Source: Prevotella sp. UBA7594 (lineage in GTDB: Bacteria > Bacteroidota > Bacteroidia > Bacteroidales > Bacteroidaceae). From it: 44,874 bases of DNA. This document shows positions 34,900 to 44,291 of the stretch, piece after piece. The notes beneath the pieces were generated by a model, which had not been told where the DNA came from, ran no database searches, and worked only from the letters and a program-made list of their open reading frames with translations. Every line of letters starts with the position of its first letter. Position 1 is the stretch's first letter. The translations under genes were made by a program, and so were the position numbers. The stretch is from NCBI GenBank assembly GCA_002490315.1, contig DLKG01000023.1, positions 12,907-57,780 of the forward strand. Direction: 5' to 3'.

Positions 34900-35948
34900 T
34901 GAAGATATTTTTTTAAACTATTCTCAATGCTTGCTCCCACTTTTGAAGCCATAAAATGTCTTGAGGCATATTCATGGTTGTATATCGCGACCTGTCGTGT
35001 TAGGTTTTTGTCGTCCAAGAACTGCTCAATCATCTCGGCAAAGTCGGTAGGACAGTGCGAATCCGTTATGCGTCCCATATTTCCATCCTCAAAAAAGTCG
35101 CACAAGCCACCTACATTTCTTGTTATCACTGGCAATCCGAATGCCATTGCCTCAAGGACAACAGTAGGCATCCCCTCACCATAAGATGAAGGAAAAAAGA
35201 ACAACTGGGCATCTATATAGGCTTTTATGCGTGCATCGCCATTCAACCCACCCATAAACGCCACACTATCAACATTATTCTGCCATGTGTATTTTTTCAG
35301 ACTATTTAATTCAGAGCCGTCGCCAACAATGGTGAGAGTTAAGTCCTTGTGTCTTGCCTTAAGCAACTTGAATGTGTCGATGATGTCATACACCCCCTTC
35401 GCCTTTTCCACACGCGAGAGAAAGAGAATGTTGTGTATATTCCCGTCACGCGAGTTGATGTCAAAGCTGTTTATCATCCGGTCTTCCACTTTGGTTGTCG
35501 TGAGCAATATAGGTGTTGTCACTCCCCATTCTCTCATTATAGATCTGAATCTGTCGGCGAGTGTGAATATGAGCGAGGCTTTGTTGAGATTATCGCTCAC
35601 CCATTTGCTGTTGATGTATTTAGCCACATCAAGGTCAAAGCCATGCATAATAATCACAGTCTTAAAACCAAAAGTCTTGCCTATACGTGCAAAAAGAAAG
35701 TCGCGTCTCAGTGCATTCATTTTTAGCGACGGGTTCACTATTATGCAATTTGGGCGAAATAGCAAAAGTCTTGAAACGAACTTAATTATATCCCAGAATA
35801 GCCATACTGCTCCAGATAGTCCATGCCGTCTGCCTACAACATTGTATTTCACATTTTCATTCCAATAGCCCAACATTCCATAATAGAAGCTGGCGACACC
35901 ACCAGAAGAAGGCTTTGTATAATCAGGAGTGTTGACAAAAATTCGCAT
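34896..35948 (-). CDS. Family 4 glycosyltransferase
   Basis: A 350-residue GT-B glycosyltransferase. The N-terminal PDYTKPSSGGVASFYYGML carries the glycine-rich acceptor loop, and the donor motif EX7E is in SYGEGMPTVVLEAMAFGLPV, followed by TRNVGGLCDFF. Donor sugar unknown. It lies in the A/T-rich part of locus 2 and overlaps the six-hairpin gene by 4 bases. Confidence 0.87.
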   Translation of the reverse strand: MRIFVNTPDYTKPSSGGVASFYYGMLGYWNENVKYNVVGRRHGLSGAVWLFWDIIKFVSRLLLFRPNCIIVNPSLKMNALRRDFLFARIGKTFGFKTVIIMHGFDLDVAKYINSKWVSDNLNKASLIFTLADRFRSIMREWGVTTPILLTTTKVEDRMINSFDINSRDGNIHNILFLSRVEKAKGVYDIIDTFKLLKARHKDLTLTIVGDGSELNSLKKYTWQNNVDSVAFMGGLNGDARIKAYIDAQLFFFPSSYGEGMPTVVLEAMAFGLPVITRNVGGLCDFFEDGNMGRITDSHCPTDFAEMIEQFLDDKNLTRQVAIYNHEYASRHFMASKVGASIENSLKKYLQ

Positions 35949-35974
35949 ACGTATATACCTTACACATATTGATA

Positions 35975-36814
35975 TTATATATGTGAAAGAATTTTATTCT
36001 TTGGCATGAATGTCCAATTGGGATATTTTGCTTTGCGATACAGGCGGTTTAGCAATCCAATTCTCTTGATGTATTTCAAGATCACACACAACATGCTTGA
36101 CAGTCTGTATTTTTTCTTCAATTGAAGCAAATCTTCTGGTGAGGCTCCCAGTTTTTGAATAACGTACAAGACTTCTTTAAATGACAGTCGACGGTTTTGT
36201 GCGGAAAAACCTGTTTCATCATCAAACAAGGCTATAATATCATTGTAGCGGACACTTCTGCGACCTGCTATCATCATCTTGCAGAAAAAATAGAAATCGC
36301 CCGCAATCTTCAAGTTTTCAGGAAATGGGTTTTGTTTCTGTACTTGGCACCTTACAAAGGTGGATGGATGGGAAAAACGTGCTTTATCCCAATACTTTTC
36401 AGACGATTCTTGTGGGGTAAACACATCAAAGTATCCATTATGTTCAAACACTCTTGTTCCACCAGTTATTATATCTTCCCCATGGTCCTCATACCATTCA
36501 AACACATCCTCCACAGTGGTCGGCTTGAAGAAATAGTCGCCAGAGTTGCGAAAAAGTATCCATTCACCAGTAGCTGCTTTTACGCCCTTGTTCATGGCAT
36601 CGTAGATACCACTGTCAGGTTCGGAGACCCAATAAGCAAGCCTGTCGGCATACTTTTCTATCACTTCTTTCGTTCCATCCGTGCTTGCCCCGTCTATCAC
36701 GATATACTCTATGTTGGGATAAGTCTGCTTGAGCACGTTGCAGATGGTTTGTTCAATCGTGTCCACACAATTATAGGTCACGGTTACAATGGAAATTTTA
36801 GGATATTCTTGCAT
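35975..36814 (-). CDS. Family 2 glycosyltransferase, WcaA-like
   Basis: A 279-residue GT-A enzyme. ISIVTVTYNCVDTIEQTI at 8-25, VIDGASTDGTKEVI at 37-50 and the acidic SEPDSGIYDAMNKGVKAA at about 64-81 form the pattern of colanic-acid-type GT2 transferases. The FRNSGDYF segment replaces the usual DxD with NSGD. It lies 26 bases before the GT4 gene in an A/T-rich block. Confidence 0.87.
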   Translation of the reverse strand: MQEYPKISIVTVTYNCVDTIEQTICNVLKQTYPNIEYIVIDGASTDGTKEVIEKYADRLAYWVSEPDSGIYDAMNKGVKAATGEWILFRNSGDYFFKPTTVEDVFEWYEDHGEDIITGGTRVFEHNGYFDVFTPQESSEKYWDKARFSHPSTFVRCQVQKQNPFPENLKIAGDFYFFCKMMIAGRRSVRYNDIIALFDDETGFSAQNRRLSFKEVLYVIQKLGASPEDLLQLKKKYRLSSMLCVILKYIKRIGLLNRLYRKAKYPNWTFMPKNKILSHI

Positions 36815-36870
36815 CTTGTTCTAATGGTAAAATAGTTCTGTTTTATTCAGATGATGTTGTTCGATTGAAA

Positions 36871-37935
36871 TCATTTTAGCACTTTAGCTGTCTCTTCCAA
36901 ATACGCCTTTCCCCAGCGACGGTCTGGCTCAAGGTAGTTTCCCTCGCCCCATTCGTTCCACGCCTTGATGAAGAGGAGGTTGTCGATGGCATCGTTGTGG
37001 TGTATGTAGTCCTTGGTCATGCGGCAAAGTTTTCCCCATTTCTTAGGAGTACTGTCTTGCAAAAGATTTCCTCTAAAGCCACTTCGTGGCGTATGGTCAT
37101 AGTTGGGAAGAATGCATGGCGTGCATGTGTTGTTGCGCTTGAAAAATTCGAGTGCCCTTCGGGTATAGTGAGAGTAATCCACTATGATGGGGCGATGAAG
37201 CAAACGTCGGAATTTGCGTAATATGAAAGATTGTTCCAGGACTATACTGAGGTAAGCGTCTGCGACGATGCGGTCGTAGCCCAATCCTTCCAGCTTGTCG
37301 ATGCGCTCCTGTCCTTGTGCGAGCGAGAAGAAGTGGAAGCCAGTCAAGCCATGCTCCGCTGCCAGTCGGTTCCATGTGTCGAAGAATGCTCGGCAATCGG
37401 GAATGTCGGAGCCGATGAACACGCCGAAGAGCAGCCGTCCGTTCACCTTTATATATCGTTTGTCCTTGAACGCCGGCAGCATGGCCATGAAGTGTGCCTC
37501 GTAGTCTTCAATGCCCGGGTAGGTCTGCTCCATGAGCAGCTTGTTGGGTGCGCCGGGCTTCCATGTCTTGGCATACCACGAGTGGTTGGCCCAACACAGG
37601 CAGAAGGGGAAGTCGGGCTTGCCGCTCTTCACGACAGCATCGAACACCTCGGAGAGAAGACGCTTGCCGCCACCAAACCAGTAGTGCCAGTAGCAGAAAC
37701 CCTCGATGCCAGCCTCGCGTGCCAGTTGGGCCTGTCGCTCGCGCGTCTCGGGCACGCGCAGGTCGTAGAACCCCAGGTCGCGCGGCAACTTCGGCTGGTA
37801 GTGTCCTTTGAAGAAGGGCTTGGCACTCGCCACATTGGTCCACTCCGTGAATCCCGGCTCCCACCAACGGTCGTTCTCCGGTGTGGGATAGAATTGCGGA
37901 AGATAAAAGGCTATTGTGCGTATGTCGTTGCTCAT
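36871..37935 (-). CDS. WbsX-like protein (GH99-type fold)
   Basis: A 354-residue cytoplasmic protein of the WbsX family. It starts with the diagnostic IAFYLPQFYPTPENDRWW and FTEWTNVASAKPFF, then GIEGFCYWHYWFGGGKRLL and the C-terminal FIKAWNEWGEGNYLEPD. Such proteins sit in many O-antigen and capsule loci and have a TIM barrel related to glycoside hydrolase family 99; activity is not established. It overlaps the following GT4 gene (37932) by 4 bases. Confidence 0.88.
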   Translation of the reverse strand: MSNDIRTIAFYLPQFYPTPENDRWWEPGFTEWTNVASAKPFFKGHYQPKLPRDLGFYDLRVPETRERQAQLAREAGIEGFCYWHYWFGGGKRLLSEVFDAVVKSGKPDFPFCLCWANHSWYAKTWKPGAPNKLLMEQTYPGIEDYEAHFMAMLPAFKDKRYIKVNGRLLFGVFIGSDIPDCRAFFDTWNRLAAEHGLTGFHFFSLAQGQERIDKLEGLGYDRIVADAYLSIVLEQSFILRKFRRLLHRPIIVDYSHYTRRALEFFKRNNTCTPCILPNYDHTPRSGFRGNLLQDSTPKKWGKLCRMTKDYIHHNDAIDNLLFIKAWNEWGEGNYLEPDRRWGKAYLEETAKVLK

Positions 37936-39074
37936 TGGTTTATCCTTAATGTTTTGTACAAATTAAATATTTTGTCGGAATTCTTCACCGAAGAGAAGTG
38001 TTTCAAGGCATGTTGCCTGCCATTGGCAGCGAGGCGTAGCATCAAGTCGCGGTCGTCCAGAAACTTGAGCATCTTGTCAGCCAACAGCCGTGCATTGCCT
38101 GAGTGGTAGAGCAGTCCGGTCGCGCTGTCGCAGACAATCTCGGGATTGGCACCCGTGTCGGAAGCAATCACGGCAAGATTCTGCATCATGTATTCCACTG
38201 TCGTGCGACCGAAGGCCTCGCTCACGGATGATGTCAGTCCTACGTCGCAGAGTCTGAGCACTTCGGGCACGTCGTCGCGATAGCCCATGAACTCCACACG
38301 GTCGTCCAATCGGTTGTCGGCTACATATTTCTTCAGTTTCTCAGTGTAGGCAGCGTTGCCGGCGCCTACAATCAGCAGTCTGAATTTATGCTTCCATTCT
38401 TGCTTCAACAGTCGGCAAGCCTTCAGCACCTCCATTTGGTTTTTGTTCGGCTCAAGGCGCCCGGCGATGCAGAATGTGGTCGTCTTGTTCGTATGTGTTG
38501 CCGACAACAATTCCTCCTTAGGCACAATGCCGTTGTATATCAACCGCAGCCGTGAGCCGAACAGCGGCTTGTACTTACGCTCAATGGCTTTGGATATTGC
38601 AATAGCGTATGTACATTTCTTATATATCCACCGCTCATAAAGCTTTCCTAACACCGATTCCATTTGGAAGTCCTCGTAGCCAAACTCGCGTAGATGCCAC
38701 ACGTGGGGTACACCTCTCCACCAGGCAATATAGGCACCAGTGTCTATCACGCTGGTATTGCTATGGACGATGTCGAACTTCACGTTCCTCAACGCATGGA
38801 TGGCTGATATGCAGTGAATGGCAGACGAGACGGCAAACCGTATCTTGTATGCCCACGACTTCCGCCCTTTCTGCTTGAACATCACCATTGGAACCGGGAT
38901 GCACTCTATGCCTTCCTTGGCGTAGACATCTGTCAGCACCGGCGACAGCCGGTCGCGCGGACATGCCACAACAGGCTCCACACCGTGGTTGTGGCGCAGC
39001 TCCTTAGCAAGTTGCAGCAGACTTCTGTTTGCTCCGTCAAGACTGTTGGTATGAGTGAAGAACAGTACGCGCAT
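37932..39074 (-). CDS. Family 4 glycosyltransferase
   Basis: A 380-residue GT-B enzyme. N-terminal HTNSLDGANRSLLQLAKEL (acceptor side), central FCIAGRLEPNKNQMEVLKA, donor motif EX7E in VSEAFGRTTVEYMMQN and ASDTGANPEIV. Donor unknown. It begins 10 bases after the flippase stop codon and overlaps the WbsX gene by 4 bases. Confidence 0.88.
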   Translation of the reverse strand: MRVLFFTHTNSLDGANRSLLQLAKELRHNHGVEPVVACPRDRLSPVLTDVYAKEGIECIPVPMVMFKQKGRKSWAYKIRFAVSSAIHCISAIHALRNVKFDIVHSNTSVIDTGAYIAWWRGVPHVWHLREFGYEDFQMESVLGKLYERWIYKKCTYAIAISKAIERKYKPLFGSRLRLIYNGIVPKEELLSATHTNKTTTFCIAGRLEPNKNQMEVLKACRLLKQEWKHKFRLLIVGAGNAAYTEKLKKYVADNRLDDRVEFMGYRDDVPEVLRLCDVGLTSSVSEAFGRTTVEYMMQNLAVIASDTGANPEIVCDSATGLLYHSGNARLLADKMLKFLDDRDLMLRLAANGRQHALKHFSSVKNSDKIFNLYKTLRINQ

Positions 39075-39084
39075 GATGATTTGT

Positions 39085-40599
39085 TTACCTTTTCTTTAAT
39101 CCTGCTTTTGCTCTCAAAGCCTTGCGTTCGCCACTTGTAAGTCCAATGGTGTATACAAGTATTATTGTAAGCACCGCAGTTGCGGCGATGGCGAGTAGAT
39201 GCGTTGCCGCAGAGTCTACAACAATCTGTGAGCGGATGTATATGAAGAGAGCCATTATGGCAGCTATCACGGCGGGCCGCAGATATGCCTTGCGTGCATA
39301 CTGCAGCGAGTCGAAGCCGAGCAGACGGCGCATCAGCACGAGCTGCACGGCGCGCTGGGCTATGTCGGCGGCGATGAGCAGCAGCACAATGGAGTAGTAG
39401 GGCATATTAAGACTGAACATGCAGTAGCCCGCGGGCAGGCATACGAGGAAGAAAAAGCTGACGTTGATCTTGAACCATTTGATGCGTCCCGTGGCGTTGA
39501 TGAGATTGAATATGCCACCGTTGGTGAGGGCTATGCCGCCCTGTATGATGCCGAGGAAAGTCAGCTCGTAGGCACCGGCTGGTACATTGCCGAGCCATAG
39601 CTGCAAGACGAAGTGAAGCTCCATGAGCAACGGGAAACACATCAGCTCAAACATGAGGATGTTTATGCGCCCGAGCTTGTTGCAGAGGTACGTGTAGCGC
39701 TCGCGGTCGCCTGCGGCGTACGACTGCACTATCTGTGGAGCCGAGGCAGTGTCGAAGTTGCCCGTGAAGTTCATTATGCTTGACTTCACCGTCTTGCTCA
39801 CGGCAAACGCTCCGTTCATCGGTGTGCCGAAGAAGGCGTTGAGCAGCAGGTCCACGCCCGACGAGTTTGCCATGTATGCCATCGTGGCGAGCAGGTTCCA
39901 GTTGTTGAACACCAGCACCTCGCGGTAGCGTCCCCATCCTCTTACGAATCTCAGTCTGATGGTGTCGCGCCAGTCGATGAATGCCTTATAATGGTATGCC
40001 ACGAAAGTGGTGGCGGTGGTAAGGGCGAAGATGAGGCTGTAGAGGCGCAGCCCGGCTTCGGGCAGCAGGGTGAGTCCTACTACGCAAGCAAGGCGCAACA
40101 GCGAGTTGGCTGTGTCGACCATTGCAAGGAAGCCGAACTTCTCATGGGCGGTGAGCAGACTTTGGTATGGAGTGTTGACGATGCCGAGACAGGCAGTAAG
40201 AATGCTCACCTGATATACAAAGACTGCATCGTCGAGTTTGCCCGGCTCCACGTTGAGATGATGGTAGATATACCACAGACCGATACTCTCGGCAAGAAGC
40301 AGCACGATGGCAGCCATGGCGCAGTGCAGCACAAGGTTGATGTTGAACGAGGCGTTCACGTCGCCTCCCTTCTTGCCCAGCTCGATGTTGAAGAAGCGGC
40401 TTGTGGCTGAGGCGAGCGATCCGCTGATGAATGTGAACATCGCCAGCACGCCGCCTACAACGGAAAAAAGTCCGTAGTCGGACACTCCAAGCAGGGCGAT
40501 GGCCAAGCGCGACACGTACAGCCCTATCACCATTGTCGTGATGAGCCGTATGTACATATATACAGTGTTGCGTGCTATGCGTGTGTTGGCACTTGCCAT
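39085..40599 (-). CDS. wzx: Wzx-type flippase (MATE-like)
   Basis: A 504-residue membrane protein with about 12-14 helices. The N-terminal segment RIARNTVYMYIRLITTMVIGLYVSRLAIALLG and FFNIELGKKGGDVNASFNI are typical of the lipopolysaccharide biosynthesis/flippase branch common in Bacteroidales capsule loci. It should export the locus 2 repeat unit and is unlike the locus 1 flippase. It lies between wzc and the first glycosyltransferase, 11 and 10 bases from each. Confidence 0.88.
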   Translation of the reverse strand: MASANTRIARNTVYMYIRLITTMVIGLYVSRLAIALLGVSDYGLFSVVGGVLAMFTFISGSLASATSRFFNIELGKKGGDVNASFNINLVLHCAMAAIVLLLAESIGLWYIYHHLNVEPGKLDDAVFVYQVSILTACLGIVNTPYQSLLTAHEKFGFLAMVDTANSLLRLACVVGLTLLPEAGLRLYSLIFALTTATTFVAYHYKAFIDWRDTIRLRFVRGWGRYREVLVFNNWNLLATMAYMANSSGVDLLLNAFFGTPMNGAFAVSKTVKSSIMNFTGNFDTASAPQIVQSYAAGDRERYTYLCNKLGRINILMFELMCFPLLMELHFVLQLWLGNVPAGAYELTFLGIIQGGIALTNGGIFNLINATGRIKWFKINVSFFFLVCLPAGYCMFSLNMPYYSIVLLLIAADIAQRAVQLVLMRRLLGFDSLQYARKAYLRPAVIAAIMALFIYIRSQIVVDSAATHLLAIAATAVLTIILVYTIGLTSGERKALRAKAGLKKR

Positions 40600-40610
40600 T
40601 AAATCAAATC

Positions 40611-42755
40611 TTATCTGAAAAATCCCTTTTTCTTTTTCCCGTAGCCGTAGCGATAGCCGTATCGGTAGCCGTAGTGGTAGCCATAACGGTAGCCGTAGCG
40701 TCCGCCGCCCTTGGTGGCGTTGAGCACCAGCGACACATGCTTGAAACGCTCATTCTGGGCATAGTTCTCAATGTCCTCAATGCGCCGACGCTCGAAGAGT
40801 CCGGCGCGTATGATGAAGAGCGTGCGGTCGGCAAAGCGCTCGATGAGTCCCGTGTCGGCAAGTGTCCCGGTCGGAGGACAGTCGATAATGATGAAGTCGT
40901 AGCTTGGGCGCACCTTCTCTATGAGTTCCCCGAGGCGGACGCCCGAGAGTAGCTCGGTCGGGTTGGGAGGAATTGTACCGACGGGCATGACGTAGAGCGA
41001 CGGCTGGTCGTCGTTTTGCTCTATGAGCATGGTGAGGTCGTTCTGCTTGTCGCCGAGATAGTCGGCAAGTCCGGCTGAGGAGGTGCGGAATTGATGGGAA
41101 GCCGAGGCATGGCGCAGGTCGCCGTCGATGAAGAGCACGCGTTTGCCGGTAAGTGCGAGAGTGAGTGCGAGGTTGGTCGCCACGAATGTCTTTCCCGAGC
41201 CTTCGTATATTGACGTTATGACATATACATTGTTCTCGCCCCGATGTGGAGTCATAAACTCAATGTTGGTGCGCAGCATACGGAAAGCCTCGTTTACGAT
41301 ATCCTGCTTTCCTTCCTCCACGACAAGGTTGATGCCACTCTTTTTCATCGAGATATTTCCTATAATGCCGTTTTTCTTCCTTATATATAAAGGTATGTCA
41401 CCGATGAGCGACAGGGTCGTGTTGTGCTCGATGTCCTGCTTATCGCGCACGGTGTTGTCGAGCGACTCGCGCGTAAACAGTATCACGGTAGGCGCCAGCA
41501 GAGCCAGCAGCACGGCTGCGAACAGCGTGAGGTGCTTGTTGGGAGATGAAGGCTCGTCGCTGCCGTGGGGCATGTCGATCACTTGTGTGTTGACAGCCGT
41601 GTAGGTCATGCTTATCTCGTTCTCCTCCTTCTTCTGCAGCAGGTAGAGATACAGGCTCTCCTTCACTTTCTGCTCGCGCTCCACGCTGACGAGGTGTTTC
41701 GCCTGGTTAGGGTTTGACGATATCTTCGAGCTTGCCTCGCCGCTGTAGCCCTGCATGGCGTGCAGCTGTATGTCGAGCGTCTTAATCTGGTTGGCAATGG
41801 TGGAGAGAATGTTCTTGCGCACGTCGTCGAGCTCAGCCTCCTGCTTTATGATGAGCGGGTTTTGCGACGAAGTGCCCACGAGGTTGCTCTTCAGTTGCAG
41901 CAACATGGTGTTGTACTGGTTGATCTGCGTCTCTGCCATTTGGTTGTTAATGCCCGAGTTGGTAGGCAGCAGCTGGTGGCGTGAGCCTTTGTCCTTCAGA
42001 ATGTCGAGGATGTAGTGTGCCATGGAGCGCTGGCTGGAGAGGCGCAGAATCTCGGCGTCCGACTGGCTCTGCTGCTGCAGATACATGTCGCTCACGCGGT
42101 CGAGGTCGGTAATCTTGTTGTGCGTCTTGAACTTTGATATGCTGTCGTCCACGTTGCCGAGGTCGCGCTCGAGCAGTCGCAGGCGTTCCTCGATGAAGTG
42201 GCTTGTGTTGGCAGTCATCTTGTTCTTGTCGGCTATCCACTTCTCGTTGTACACGTTGACGATGGTAGCAAGTATTTTGTCCGTGATTTCGGGCGTAAAT
42301 CCCGAATACTTAATGTTGATAATAGTCGACTTGTCGTCGTCGATCTCTGCTTTCAGATTGCTTTTCATGCTCTCTGCCATGCGCAGAGCCTCGCGTTCGT
42401 CCTTCGGATGCAGCATGCGCCGCGCCACCTCGGTGAGCACGTCGAGCGACACAAGCTGGCGCTGCACGTTTACCACGTTGACAGGCTGCTGCACGAGTCC
42501 GATGTCGTTGAAGTCGTTGTTGCCGTTGCCGCTTGTCTTGCCGGCATTCTTGCCCTGAGTGTCCTGCTTCACGAGCACTGCCATCTCATGTGTGTATCTG
42601 TCGGGTGTTGAAGCGAGATACAGGCTCGCGAGTGCTATGCAGATGATGAGCGATGCCACGAACCAGTTCCAGTGGGCAAGGCAGATGTGCCAAAGGTCGG
42701 TGATGGTGATGAAGTCGTCCGATTGTCGGCGTGTAGTCGGTTTGTTGTTTTCCAT
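40611..42755 (-). CDS. wzc: Wzc-type tyrosine autokinase (BY-kinase)
   Basis: A 714-residue inner-membrane co-polymerase and autokinase controlling capsule length and export. A helix near 30-50 and one near 408-427 enclose a periplasmic Wzz domain with long coiled coil. The cytoplasmic kinase has Walker A TSIYEGSGKTF (514-524), Walker A' VLFIDGDLR (540-548) and Walker B FIIIDCPPTG (621-630). The C-terminus is a tyrosine cluster, ten Tyr in an alternating YGYR/YGYH pattern at 687-705, encoded by a 12-bp tandem repeat, then GKKKKGFFR. I choose the ATG at 42755, 5 bases after the wza stop codon; the frame extends 60 bases upstream. Confidence 0.92.
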   Translation of the reverse strand: MENNKPTTRRQSDDFITITDLWHICLAHWNWFVASLIICIALASLYLASTPDRYTHEMAVLVKQDTQGKNAGKTSGNGNNDFNDIGLVQQPVNVVNVQRQLVSLDVLTEVARRMLHPKDEREALRMAESMKSNLKAEIDDDKSTIINIKYSGFTPEITDKILATIVNVYNEKWIADKNKMTANTSHFIEERLRLLERDLGNVDDSISKFKTHNKITDLDRVSDMYLQQQSQSDAEILRLSSQRSMAHYILDILKDKGSRHQLLPTNSGINNQMAETQINQYNTMLLQLKSNLVGTSSQNPLIIKQEAELDDVRKNILSTIANQIKTLDIQLHAMQGYSGEASSKISSNPNQAKHLVSVEREQKVKESLYLYLLQKKEENEISMTYTAVNTQVIDMPHGSDEPSSPNKHLTLFAAVLLALLAPTVILFTRESLDNTVRDKQDIEHNTTLSLIGDIPLYIRKKNGIIGNISMKKSGINLVVEEGKQDIVNEAFRMLRTNIEFMTPHRGENNVYVITSIYEGSGKTFVATNLALTLALTGKRVLFIDGDLRHASASHQFRTSSAGLADYLGDKQNDLTMLIEQNDDQPSLYVMPVGTIPPNPTELLSGVRLGELIEKVRPSYDFIIIDCPPTGTLADTGLIERFADRTLFIIRAGLFERRRIEDIENYAQNERFKHVSLVLNATKGGGRYGYRYGYHYGYRYGYRYGYGKKKKGFFR
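40641..40697 (-). repeat. 12-bp tandem repeat encoding the Wzc tyrosine tail
   Basis: Imperfect repeats of a GGCTACCGSTAY-type unit on the coding strand, each adding two Tyr plus Gly and Arg/His. A unit gain or loss keeps the frame and would change the tyrosine number by two. Confidence 0.7.
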
Positions 42756-42760
42756 TTTCT

Positions 42761-43606
42761 TTATTTTATAATCAAGGCGGTTATGGTTGTGAGCAGCGAT
42801 GCTATCGAAATCCATATTGCCGGAGTGTTGAACGTGTTGCCCGTGGCGTTGGCTTCGCGTTTGCGCTTGTTGTTGGGCGACACATACACGAGATCGTTCT
42901 GCTGCAGATAGTAAACGGGCGAGTTGAGCATCTGCTGCATGTTGGTCATGTCGACAGTGTACACCTGGTTGGCACCGTCCACCTGGCGTGTCACCATCAC
43001 GTTCTTGCGGTTGCCGTTGATGGTCATGTCGCCGGCGTGCGACAGAGCGTCGACGATGGTGAAGTGATCCTTATTGATGTCGATGTGTCCTGGCTTGCTC
43101 ACCTCGCCGAGCACGTTCACGCCCATGTTCACGTATTCCACGGTGACGATGGGGTCGCTCACGAGCTCGCGTGCCATGAGACGGTCTTGTATGTAGCTCG
43201 CCACTTCCTTGCGTGTCTTTCCGCCTACGGAGATTTTGCCGAGCACGGGGAAGTCGATTGTGCCCTGTTCGTCGACGGTGTAGGCGATGGTCTGCGAGTA
43301 GCTGCCGTTGTTGCTGTTTGTTGTTTTGGGCTTCACTGTAGCCCCAAGGGTATAGTTAGAATTGGGAGTGGTCAGCGTGAACTGTTGCTCGAGCATCGGG
43401 TTGGAGCTGTTCACAACGATGTTTATCTTGTCCTCGGGGCGCAGGCGAAACTGCTGCTCGGCTTGCAATGCCATGCCGTTCAGGGCTTCAGCATCCTGAA
43501 AGTAGGTAATGTCCTTAGGGGTGGAGCAAGCTGATAGCCATAAGGCTGCGGCTATTGCCAGAGCTACTCTGGCAGACTTCTTTGCGTTTGTCGCTTTGGA
43601 TTTCAT
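42761..43606 (-). CDS. wza: Wza-type polysaccharide export lipoprotein
   Basis: A 281-residue outer-membrane lipoprotein with lipobox LSACS (C27). The Poly_export domain starts at FRLRPEDKINIVVN near 53, then an SLBB domain (VNVLGEVSKPGHIDI). The C-terminal hydrophobic segment IWISIASLLTTITALIIK is the Bacteroidales counterpart of the membrane-crossing helix. It forms the exit channel for the locus 2 capsule and pairs with the adjacent Wzc. It starts 20 bases after the upxY stop codon. Confidence 0.93.
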   Translation of the reverse strand: MKSKATNAKKSARVALAIAAALWLSACSTPKDITYFQDAEALNGMALQAEQQFRLRPEDKINIVVNSSNPMLEQQFTLTTPNSNYTLGATVKPKTTNSNNGSYSQTIAYTVDEQGTIDFPVLGKISVGGKTRKEVASYIQDRLMARELVSDPIVTVEYVNMGVNVLGEVSKPGHIDINKDHFTIVDALSHAGDMTINGNRKNVMVTRQVDGANQVYTVDMTNMQQMLNSPVYYLQQNDLVYVSPNNKRKREANATGNTFNTPAIWISIASLLTTITALIIK

Positions 43607-43626
43607 TCTTTTATGATTGTTTGTTG

Positions 43627-44291
43627 CTATTGGTCGTTTTGTTGTGGCGCAGCGTCCTCTGCCGTTTCTGCTATTGGCTCAAGAAAGATGTTGGGCACGT
43701 ATGCTGTGGCGACGGTGAGCAGGCCTTCTATATAAATACCTACGCGCTGCTGACCTTTAAATCGCGTGACGCGTCCGGTAACTCCTGCAAATTTTCCTTC
43801 CTTGATGCGTACAAGCTGGCCCTTGCGGAATTTCCTGATTTCTTCTGTTGCAAATATAACGTCGTTATCTTCCGCCTTGCAGATTATCATCAAGCTGTGC
43901 ATCTGGCGGTCGGGAACTATCATTGGCATTCTTTTTATTTCCCTTGCAGAGGAGTGGAAATGGCGATAGTAAAAACGGAGAAATGGAAGATTGACGTTGT
44001 CGTAAACGAAAGCCTTCAGCTCTTCTTCTGTGCCGTAGGCGAAAAAAATGTTGGGCAAACGCGATTGTTTCACTATCTTTCGCTTGCCTTTCTCCAATTT
44101 GACAACGTTCTTTGTAGGGTAATATGCTTTGACACCTTTTGCCGTAAGATAATCGTAGGCTTTGCGTTCCCTGCCATAGGTGGTGCGCAGAGCGTACCAA
44201 TGGGGGAGAGCCTCGGCTCTTATGGCATTTCTATTATTTCTTGTGTGTGTGTGTGGGGGGGGGAAATTAAGAACATTCGTGTCTCTTTCAT
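43627..44291 (-). CDS. upxY: UpxY-family antiterminator, out of frame at a C9/AC repeat
   Basis: A NusG-like capsule antiterminator: in Bacteroides, UpxY proteins let RNA polymerase read through the leader of their own capsule operon. The NGN domain starts at HWYALRTTYGRERKAYDYL (near 44201) and runs through SRLPNIFFAYGTEEEL. A KOW domain with FRKGQLVRIKEGKFAGVTG follows. The frame is open up to the stop at 44473-44475 but has no ATG, GTG or TTG before 44097, inside the NGN domain. The plausible start, ATG at 44291 (or 44276), is in another frame and ends after 23 codons at 44220. The frames meet at C9 (44255-44263) plus (AC)6 (44243-44254). A C10, C7 or (AC)5 allele would give a protein of about 220 residues. 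As written the gene is OFF, by phase variation or sequencing error. Confidence 0.85.
44243..44263 (-). repeat. C9 and (AC)6 simple-sequence repeats in upxY
   Basis: On the coding strand nine C residues (44263 to 44255) are followed by six AC units (44254 to 44243). Two adjacent short repeats with units of 1 and 2 bases are each prone to slippage, and both change the frame. They lie between the best ATG and the NGN domain of upxY. Confidence 0.92.

Noticed and set aside
44097..44097. TTG at 44097 as the start of the UpxY gene
   Set aside because: It would cut the NGN domain; clear NGN sequence (WYALRTTYGRERKAYDYL) continues upstream in the same frame.
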